Source: Methylobacter sp.
GTDB taxonomy: Bacteria; Pseudomonadota; Gammaproteobacteria; Methylococcales; Methylomonadaceae
Assembly: GCA_003158415.1 (NCBI GenBank)
Contig: PMJA01000066.1
Span: 1-5,309, forward strand
Direction: 5' to 3'
DNA: 5,309 nucleotides
In this document: piece after piece, positions 1 to 4,632 of the stretch
Layout: each line of letters starts with the position of its first letter
Numbering within the stretch: the first letter of the stretch is position 1
Translations under genes and position numbers: made by a program
The notes under the pieces: generated by a model
Databases searched by the model: none
What the model was told of the DNA's origin: nothing
The model's input: the letters and a program-made list of their open reading frames with translations, nothing else

Positions 1-421
1 GGTGATTTTTGACCACAACCGCAATCCGCGCAATTTTCGCGTCATGGACAATGCTGACCGCAAAGTCGAAGGCTTTAATCCCTTATGCGGCGACCGGCTG
101 ACCCTGTTTTTAAAAATGAACGGCGACACCATTGAAGACGCCAGCTTTCAGGGCTCGGGCTGCGCCATTTCCACCGCATCCGTTTCCTTAATGACCGAGA
201 TTGTTAAAGGCAAAACCGAAGCCGAAGCCGAAGAGCTGTTTAAAAAGTTTCATGAAATGACCACCGGCAAGAATGAGCACTTTAATCTGGAAGCCATCGG
301 CAAGCTGGCGGTATTGGCGGGCGTGCGTGAGTATCCGGCGCGGGTCAAATGCGCGACGCTGGCTTGGCATACCCTGGATGCGGCGTTGAAAAACGAACAG
401 CAATCGATTTCTACAGAGTAA
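1..421 (+). CDS. sufU: SufU-type Fe-S cluster assembly scaffold/sulfur-relay protein, 5' partial
   Basis: This is a NifU/IscU-fold protein of the SUF pathway, a cytosolic partner of the cysteine desulfurase SufS. In the SufU subfamily it receives persulfide sulfur and passes it to the SufBCD scaffold. The gene is cut at the window start: reading begins at base 2 (GTG, here an internal valine), and family members normally carry about 8-12 residues before the VIFDHNRNPRNFR segment. Numbering from that codon, the metal/sulfur ligands are all visible: Cys29 and Asp31 in NPLCGD, Cys54 in GSGCAIS, and Cys117 in ARVKCATLAW. The EAEELFKKFHEM stretch (about 75-86) is the insertion that separates SufU from IscU. 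A GCCGAA-type hexamer is repeated in tandem around 217-235 and encodes the acidic TEAEAEE run. It stops with TAA at 419-421, 16 bp before rsmJ. The family call is firm; whether it is true SufU or a related NifU-like protein cannot be settled without the upstream genes. Confidence 0.93.
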   Translation, partial: VIFDHNRNPRNFRVMDNADRKVEGFNPLCGDRLTLFLKMNGDTIEDASFQGSGCAISTASVSLMTEIVKGKTEAEAEELFKKFHEMTTGKNEHFNLEAIGKLAVLAGVREYPARVKCATLAWHTLDAALKNEQQSISTE

Positions 422-426
422 TACAC

Positions 427-440
427 CACTGACGTCAGTG
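427..440. repeat. Perfect 14-bp palindrome covering the rsmJ start codon
   Basis: CACTGACGTCAGTG is its own reverse complement and ends exactly at the GTG start of rsmJ (438-440). It fills most of the 16-bp gap after sufU. It could be a protein-binding site, or an RNA hairpin that partly hides the start codon. No Shine-Dalgarno sequence is visible in the gap. The palindrome is seen directly; any role is inference. Confidence 0.6.
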
Positions 441-1211
441 CAAAAATATACCGGAAAACTCGCAGTGCTTTACCCTGGGCATGGCGATATTGAGCCGTTC
501 CGGCAGCTTGCGGAAAGATTAGCTGTGCCGCTTAAGGATTCATCGGAAGCCGGTTTTGACCCTCACGAGCCGTTTTTTTTAAGCTGGCGCGACGGCTGTT
601 TAAAACTGCTGGATAAAGAGCTGCTTAAAAAAGGCGGGTTGGCTGTCGAAATAGAGCCGCGCAATGGCGAGCAGCGTTCGTGGCCTGCGCCTAAAGACGG
701 CGCATTGGCGCAGGCGCTGGGGCGAAAAACAAAAACCGTCGTTGACGCTACAACCGGCTGGGGTCAGGATAGTTTGCATATCTTTCGCATGGGTTATGAG
801 CTATTGTGCATGGAACGTTCGCCGGTGATGGCGGAGTTGCTCGCCGACGGCTTTAATCGTCTGGCCGGACTGGACTGGATGCAAAATCTCAACCTTCAGC
901 CACCCCGGTTGCTGATTGGCAATGCCATAGACTTGTTGGCGACGGTGGAAACGCCGCCGGATTGTATTTATTTGGACCCCATGTTTCCGCCCAAGCGTAA
1001 AAAATCGGCCTTAGCGAAGAAAGCTATGATGGTCTTGCGTGATTTGCTGGGCGACGATCAGGACAAAGATCAGCTTTTTGCAGCGGCCTTAGCGGCTGCC
1101 GGAAAACGGGTGGTCGTCAAAAGCCCTGATTACGCGGAACCGTTGGGCGGCAAGCCTAATGAAAGTTTTCAGGGGAAACTGCTGCGTTATGATGTTTATT
1201 TTAAAAACTAG
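438..1211 (+). CDS. rsmJ: 16S rRNA (guanine(1516)-N(2))-methyltransferase RsmJ
   Basis: RsmJ (formerly YhiQ) uses S-adenosylmethionine to methylate N2 of G1516 in the small-subunit rRNA. The 257-residue product has the family's usual length and order. A variable N-terminal domain contains KLAVLYPGHGD at 7-17. The SAM-binding motif I is DATTGWGQD at 103-111, followed by an acidic ribose contact in MERSP (125-129). The catalytic-type loop is YLDPMFPPKRKKSA at 178-191, and the C-terminal strand is VVVKSPDYAEPL at 225-236. The GTG at 438 is chosen because the protein aligns with the family from its first residues and no better in-frame start lies upstream of it after the sufU stop. No clear ribosome binding site precedes it, so expression may depend on translation of sufU. 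The next gene follows after 10 bp. RsmJ has no known link to Fe-S biogenesis, so its place between two SUF-type genes looks incidental. Confidence 0.95.
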   Translation: MQKYTGKLAVLYPGHGDIEPFRQLAERLAVPLKDSSEAGFDPHEPFFLSWRDGCLKLLDKELLKKGGLAVEIEPRNGEQRSWPAPKDGALAQALGRKTKTVVDATTGWGQDSLHIFRMGYELLCMERSPVMAELLADGFNRLAGLDWMQNLNLQPPRLLIGNAIDLLATVETPPDCIYLDPMFPPKRKKSALAKKAMMVLRDLLGDDQDKDQLFAAALAAAGKRVVVKSPDYAEPLGGKPNESFQGKLLRYDVYFKN

Positions 1212-1215
1212 AGGT
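1211..1215 (+). promoter_or_regulatory. Ribosome binding site of the Rieske ferredoxin gene
   Basis: GAGGT begins on the last base of the rsmJ stop codon and lies 6 bases before the ATG at 1222. This is a good Shine-Dalgarno match and spacing, and it fixes the start of the Rieske gene. Confidence 0.7.
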
Positions 1216-1221
1216 TAAAGC

Positions 1222-1542
1222 ATGTCTGAATGGATAACGGTAGCTGATGAAAACGCATTGGCGGATGGCGAAAATATTATTGTCGATGTCGACGGCACCG
1301 ATGTTGCCGTTTTTAAAATCGATGGCGGTTTTTATGCCATAGAAGATGTGTGCTCGCACGACGGGGCGGAAATTGCCAGCGGCGAATTGGATGGCGACGA
1401 GATTATCTGTCCCCGTCATGGCGCGCGTTTTTGCATTAAAACGGGCGCAGTCAAATCACCTCCCGCCTACGAAAATATAGCCTGTTTTCCGGTGCGGATT
1501 GAGCATGGCAAGGTACAAGTCAGGGATAATCGTTGGGATTAG
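1222..1542 (+). CDS. Small Rieske-type [2Fe-2S] ferredoxin (NirD/BphF-like, probably SUF-associated)
   Basis: This is a 106-residue stand-alone Rieske domain, a soluble cytoplasmic electron carrier. The cluster ligands are complete: Cys44 and His46 in CSHDGAE, and Cys63 and His66 in CPRHGARF. The rest is the expected all-beta fold, with no signal peptide or membrane segment. The size and the CPRHGARF box match the small ferredoxin components of the NirD/BphF group rather than an oxygenase alpha subunit or a cytochrome bc1 Rieske protein. Small Rieske genes of this type are often found at the end of suf operons, which fits the sufU-like gene two genes upstream. Here it is probably the last gene of the operon, with a good ribosome binding site and a convergent gene just beyond. 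The electron-transfer partner cannot be told from the sequence. Confidence 0.92.
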   Translation: MSEWITVADENALADGENIIVDVDGTDVAVFKIDGGFYAIEDVCSHDGAEIASGELDGDEIICPRHGARFCIKTGAVKSPPAYENIACFPVRIEHGKVQVRDNRWD

Positions 1543-1558
1543 TCCAGGCCTGTACTAA
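1539..1558. repeat. Near-perfect 20-bp palindrome joining two convergent stop codons
   Basis: TTAGTCCAGGCCTGTACTAA pairs with itself at 9 of 10 positions (one C/T mismatch pair). The left arm holds the TAG of the Rieske gene (1540-1542). The right arm holds the stop of the radC remnant (1555-1557 on the - strand). It could fold in the mRNA with a GGCC loop, but no T-run follows in either direction, so it is not a convincing intrinsic terminator. Confidence 0.5.
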
Positions 1559-1713
1559 ATCAAGCCATGCTCGGCAAAAGAGTAGGGTTCTCCGTCGCCA
1601 ATAATAAAATGATCCAGCACCCGTATATCGAACAAGGCCAAGGCCTGTTTGAGTTTGTCGGTGATCTGCTTATCCGCCTGACTGGGCTCGGAAATGCCCG
1701 AAGGGTGATTATG
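1555..1713 (-). pseudogene. radC: 3' remnant of radC (JAMM/MPN-domain RadC protein) cut by the element
   Basis: The - strand reads 52 codons plus TAG with no internal stop, from [14 protein letters not shown] to the end [17 protein letters not shown]. This is the C-terminal quarter of RadC (UPF0758/DUF2466), a JAMM-fold protein family of unsettled biological role. The remnant keeps the HxH and downstream Asp of the JAMM zinc motif (residues 1, 3 and 14). It lacks the roughly 170 upstream residues with the N-terminal helix-hairpin-helix region and the start of the JAMM fold. The next codon outward is TAA and similarity stops there, so the remnant is not fused to an element gene and has no own start. 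The missing 5' part should lie beyond the far end of the element. The cause of the break is clear: the tyrosine recombinase module begins at once on the other side. Confidence 0.9.
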
Positions 1714-1723
1714 TTAAGTACCC
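1703..1723. other. Probable attachment-site core at the radC/element junction
   Basis: Arms GGGTGATTA (1703-1711) and TAAGTACCC (1715-1723) form an imperfect inverted repeat, 7 of 9 pairs matching, around a TGT centre. radC coding similarity ends at 1713, inside this dyad. Tyrosine recombinases bind such inverted half-sites and exchange strands between them, so this is the likely left junction. The left arm encodes part of the conserved HNHP of RadC. The exact crossover bases cannot be fixed without the other junction or an uninterrupted relative. Confidence 0.6.
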
Positions 1724-1730
1724 CTATATA

Positions 1731-1755
1731 TGTTGCGCTATAATGTTGCTATAAT
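1731..1755 (+). promoter_or_regulatory. Tandem direct repeat containing two TATAAT boxes, possible promoter of the recombinase genes
   Basis: TGTTGCGCTATAAT (1731-1744) is followed directly by TGTTGCTATAAT (1744-1755). Each copy carries a perfect -10 hexamer (1739-1744 and 1750-1755) pointing toward the recombinase genes. No good -35 box lies at the usual distance from either, so the promoter call is tentative. As a repeat at an element end it could instead be an arm-type recombinase binding site. Confidence 0.45.
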
Positions 1756-1774
1756 ACAATTACTCATTCTAAAT

Positions 1775-1790
1775 GTCTTTTTTAAAAGAC
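1775..1790. repeat. Inverted repeat in the element end
   Basis: GTCTTTT (1775-1781) and AAAAGAC (1784-1790) are perfect 7-bp arms around TT. They lie between the TATAAT repeats and the first recombinase gene. An operator or recombinase accessory site is possible. It is followed by GC-rich sequence rather than a T-run, so it does not look like a terminator. Further on, GCGCT (1794-1798) and AGCGC (1808-1812) form a second, shorter inverted repeat. Confidence 0.45.
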
Positions 1791-1847
1791 GGGGCGCTGG
1801 GGTAGTTAGCGCAACTGCGACGGACGCACTTCGAAACGAAACTTCTA

Positions 1848-2978
1848 ATGAAACTTTTTTTCACTGGGCCAGAATTCGTCTTAAATGGAGTATCCCGCCC
1901 GGAGATTCCGTTTTTGGTCGACGGTGACATGGAGATGGTCTCTGCGCCGAACCAATACCTGCGCTATATCGCCACAGTCAAGGGGCGTACGCGCTCGGAG
2001 AGGACTTGGGAGACTTACGGAAATCACCTTTACGAATTCTTCGCTTTCTTGGAAGACAACGACCTAAAGTGGGATACCGTTAGCAAGTCCCAAGTTGCCG
2101 CATGGCGAGACGCGATGCTAGAACGCAATTGTGCGAGAAGCACGACCAATCAGCGACTTCGCTGCGTACATGCGTTCTACGAATGGGCCATGAAATACGG
2201 AATCACACATGCTGTACCATTCTCAACAGAGGATATTTGGGTGTCTAAACCGCAAGGTTTTCTGGCCCATGTGGATGCCTCAGGCGGTCGATTCGAGGCC
2301 AATGAACTGACTGTTCAAACTCACAAGCCGATGCCGCAGTATCTCCTCATGGACCAGGCAATCCGCTTTCTGGAGGCCATGACCCCGCACCGCCTGAAGC
2401 TGATGGGATACTTGGCGTTGCTGACGGGTATGCGGCGTGAAGAGGTGGTGGGACTTGATTATCGGGTTGTGCCCAATCCGTCCGGTTATAACTCGGACAA
2501 GCAATTGCCGATGATTCTTGATGCCACTAAAACCCCGACCAAGGGCAATAAGACTCGCACCGTGATGCTTCCCTACGATCTGGCTGTCGCACTCTGGGAC
2601 TACTTCTCGCGTGACTGGATTAAGCTTAACGTCATTTACAAACGCAAGCACGGCAGGGAGACCACACGTCTCTTCCTTTCGATGGCGGGAGAAGAGCTTT
2701 CGATCAGATACCTTAACAACGCCTTTGCTAAAGTGAGCGCGAAGACGGGCATCAACTGCCATCCACACCTGTTGCGCCATACCTTCGGTACCTACGAGCT
2801 GCTTCGCATGATGCACAAAAAAGGAGAGAAGCTCGCGTTGCTGTGGGTCATGGATCGCATGGGTCACAGCTCAATCACCACCACCGAAAAATACATCCAT
2901 GCTGTTGACCTGATTCAGCACGATGATGTGGACGGCTATCAAGCCGATGTTTGCGAAGCGCTACGTCGTGGCAATTAA
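1848..2978 (+). CDS. Tyrosine recombinase/integrase, first of three (Tn554 TnpA-like)
   Basis: This 376-residue tyrosine recombinase cuts and rejoins DNA through a 3'-phosphotyrosine link. The N-terminal core-binding (SAM-like) domain spans about 33-118 (helices around YLRYIATVKGRTRS and TTNQRLRCVHAFYEWA). The catalytic domain spans about 165-355 and has every expected residue: Arg196 in TGMRREE, Lys232 in the TKGNKTR beta-hairpin, His307 and Arg310 in HLLRHTFGT, His340 in MGHSSITTTEKY and the nucleophile Tyr349. The length agrees with Tn554 TnpA (about 360 residues) and XerD-like integrases. The ATG at 1848 is taken because the opening LFFTGPEF segment looks like family sequence. No ribosome binding site is seen before it, and the next ATG (1929) would remove 27 residues. 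The gene starts 134 bp inside the radC junction, and its 3' end overlaps the next recombinase gene, which implies coupled translation. Confidence 0.92.
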   Translation: MKLFFTGPEFVLNGVSRPEIPFLVDGDMEMVSAPNQYLRYIATVKGRTRSERTWETYGNHLYEFFAFLEDNDLKWDTVSKSQVAAWRDAMLERNCARSTTNQRLRCVHAFYEWAMKYGITHAVPFSTEDIWVSKPQGFLAHVDASGGRFEANELTVQTHKPMPQYLLMDQAIRFLEAMTPHRLKLMGYLALLTGMRREEVVGLDYRVVPNPSGYNSDKQLPMILDATKTPTKGNKTRTVMLPYDLAVALWDYFSRDWIKLNVIYKRKHGRETTRLFLSMAGEELSIRYLNNAFAKVSAKTGINCHPHLLRHTFGTYELLRMMHKKGEKLALLWVMDRMGHSSITTTEKYIHAVDLIQHDDVDGYQADVCEALRRGN

Positions 2979-4632
2979 ACGTCAGAAACTCGATCGCAAG
3001 GCCAATCTAACGCTTGATGGCGACCGTGTCATTGATATGCCGCCCGGATGGGCTTTCACCATCAACTGCCCATACCACGGCAAGATTGCCTTCGACTTCA
3101 ACCCCTACCGCGAGAACGGGCGCGATGACTTGGCCGGACACCTGCGCGACGCAATCTGGAGCCAGCGCCACGAGGTTGTGGGCATAACATTGAAAGGCAA
3201 TGAGGAGGTGGGGGTGCGCCGATTCTGCCGTTTCTTGAATGATCTGGATGTGGCAGGCGAATCCATCACCCGCCTCGACCAAATCGACCGCAAGTTGCTT
3301 GACCGCTATCTGGCCTGGATAGAGTTGCAAGTTACCACAAAGGGGAAGAACAAGACCCAGAAATGGTCACTAAGTACAAGAAAGGGAGTGTTCAATAAAA
3401 TCAAAGCGCTCCTGGTAAACCGCCAGAATCGTCAGCCTGCAGCGGTCAACCGAGCGCTTTCCTTTCCTCGCAATCCCTTTCCAAATTCCAATAAGCGCAT
3501 ACCGAAGCGGGATGCCTATTCTTTGCCTGAACATAAGCGGATATTGGCGGCGTTGAACAAAGATCTCCGCACGATCCATGAAAGCGAAGGTGAGCCCCTG
3601 GCATGCTTGCAGGTGTTAGTGGTGCATCTGTTGATCTTCGGGCTAGCGACGGGAAGAAACCTGCAACCACTGCTGGAACTACGGCGTGACAGTCTGCAAG
3701 CACACCCGCTGCCAGACCGGGAACTTCTGGTTACCTACAAACGCCGCGGCTGGTCGACGCATGCGACCTCAATCCGTAAGGAAGCGGCGGCACCGGAGAA
3801 CCAGCAAACTCTCCAGTCGATTCCTGCAAACGTAGGGGATCACTTTCGTTTCCTCTGCGAATTCACTTCGCACTTAGTCGAAGAGGCCGCAGCGGAAGAC
3901 CGTGACTTTGTATTCCTTTGGCGAGTGTCCCAACAGCAGCGCAAGGGACAGGTCGTACGGCTGGATGCTGCCTCCGTTGCTCAAGCGGTCAGGGCCTTCG
4001 CGCGTCGCCATAGCCTCAAGGACGACCGAGGACAACCCTTGGCTCTCAATATTTCCAGGACACGCCCTACATTTGCCACTGAGCTTTACAGACGCACCCG
4101 CGACATCCGGCGTGTGCAGCAGGCTCTAGGCCATGCCAGAGTTGAAACGACAGCCCGTCATTACGCCGACAAGCCTTTGGAAGCCGAGCGTGACCATGCC
4201 ATCGTGCTTGATGGCATGGTCAGCCAATTCACACGCATTAAGATCGATGGCAAGATACTGCTTGCTGCCGATGGGATGATGCCTTTGCAAGACATGAAGG
4301 ATATCCTCGCCGGCGGTTACAACACTGGCATCGCCCGATGCCGCAATCCATTCCGGGAAAACGAGTCCGTCTGCAAAAAATTCTTTGCCTGCTTCAAGTG
4401 CCCGAGCATGTGCGTGTTCGAGGACGACCTGTGGCGTCTATTCAGCTTCTACTATCGACTCCTTGCGGAGCGGGACAAGATCAATCCAGCCTATTGGCTG
4501 AAGACTTACGGCCCCATCATCCACCGCATCGACACTGACATTGCTTCGCAGTTTCCTTTGAGCAAGGTGACAGCGGCACGAATCAAGGCCCAGCAAATTC
4601 CACACCCGACCTGGAGAGGGTCGTTGCTATGA
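2923..4632 (+). CDS. Large tyrosine recombinase, second of three (Tn554 TnpB-like)
   Basis: The product is up to 569 residues from the longest start. Starts at ATG 2947 or GTG 2968 are also plausible and would cut the overlap with the previous gene from 56 to 32 or 11 bp; none has a good ribosome binding site. Numbering from 2923, a core-binding region spans about 70-170. The catalytic domain spans about 200-420: Arg245 in LATGRNLQP, Lys273 in TYKRRGW, Arg381 in SRTRPTFATEL, His404 in ALGHARVETTARHY and the nucleophile Tyr414. The usual HxxR is SRTR, so the first His is Ser378. A C-terminal extension of about 155 residues carries Cys473, Cys484, Cys490, Cys493 and Cys497, a likely zinc-binding cluster. 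Size and layout fit Tn554 TnpB (about 630 residues), which acts with TnpA. The gene ends in an ATGA overlap with the third gene. Confidence 0.9.
   Translation: MMWTAIKPMFAKRYVVAIKRQKLDRKANLTLDGDRVIDMPPGWAFTINCPYHGKIAFDFNPYRENGRDDLAGHLRDAIWSQRHEVVGITLKGNEEVGVRRFCRFLNDLDVAGESITRLDQIDRKLLDRYLAWIELQVTTKGKNKTQKWSLSTRKGVFNKIKALLVNRQNRQPAAVNRALSFPRNPFPNSNKRIPKRDAYSLPEHKRILAALNKDLRTIHESEGEPLACLQVLVVHLLIFGLATGRNLQPLLELRRDSLQAHPLPDRELLVTYKRRGWSTHATSIRKEAAAPENQQTLQSIPANVGDHFRFLCEFTSHLVEEAAAEDRDFVFLWRVSQQQRKGQVVRLDAASVAQAVRAFARRHSLKDDRGQPLALNISRTRPTFATELYRRTRDIRRVQQALGHARVETTARHYADKPLEAERDHAIVLDGMVSQFTRIKIDGKILLAADGMMPLQDMKDILAGGYNTGIARCRNPFRENESVCKKFFACFKCPSMCVFEDDLWRLFSFYYRLLAERDKINPAYWLKTYGPIIHRIDTDIASQFPLSKVTAARIKAQQIPHPTWRGSLL
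4191..4222. repeat. Perfect 13-bp inverted repeat inside the second recombinase gene
   Basis: TGACCATGCCATC (4191-4203) and GATGGCATGGTCA (4210-4222) are exact reverse complements separated by GTGCTT. The RNA would fold into a strong 13-bp hairpin with a 6-base loop. It lies about 27 bp after the catalytic tyrosine codon (4162-4164), at the border between the catalytic domain and the C-terminal extension. No U-run follows, so it is not an intrinsic terminator. Its role is unknown. Confidence 0.6.
4613..4619 (+). promoter_or_regulatory. Ribosome binding site of the third gene
   Basis: GGAGAGG lies inside the end of the second recombinase gene, 9 bases before the ATG at 4629. With the ATGA stop/start overlap it supports this start, and translation coupled to the upstream gene. 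Confidence 0.65.

Noticed and set aside
1303..1419. - strand frame opposite the Rieske ferredoxin (within 1201-1419)
   Set aside because: It is antisense to the conserved Rieske cluster-binding region and has no features of its own.
1539..1558. Rho-independent terminator between the Rieske gene and radC
   Set aside because: The palindrome has a mismatch near the middle and no T-run follows on either strand.
1555..1713. A short functional - strand gene rather than a radC remnant
   Set aside because: There is no start codon or ribosome binding site at its 5' edge, a TAA lies directly upstream in frame, and the sequence is plainly the RadC C-terminus.
1730..1927. 65-codon + strand frame starting in the element end
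   Set aside because: It runs through the TATAAT repeats and palindrome into the recombinase start in another frame. There is no ribosome binding site and the composition is not protein-like.
2280..2867. 195-codon open frame on the - strand opposite the first recombinase gene
   Set aside because: It lies entirely opposite the catalytic domain of a clear recombinase. The translation has no recognisable domain, and the frame is best explained by the codon bias of the real gene.
3007..3703. Several - strand frames of 62-107 codons within the second recombinase gene
   Set aside because: They are shadows of a strongly supported recombinase; none shows a motif or start signal.
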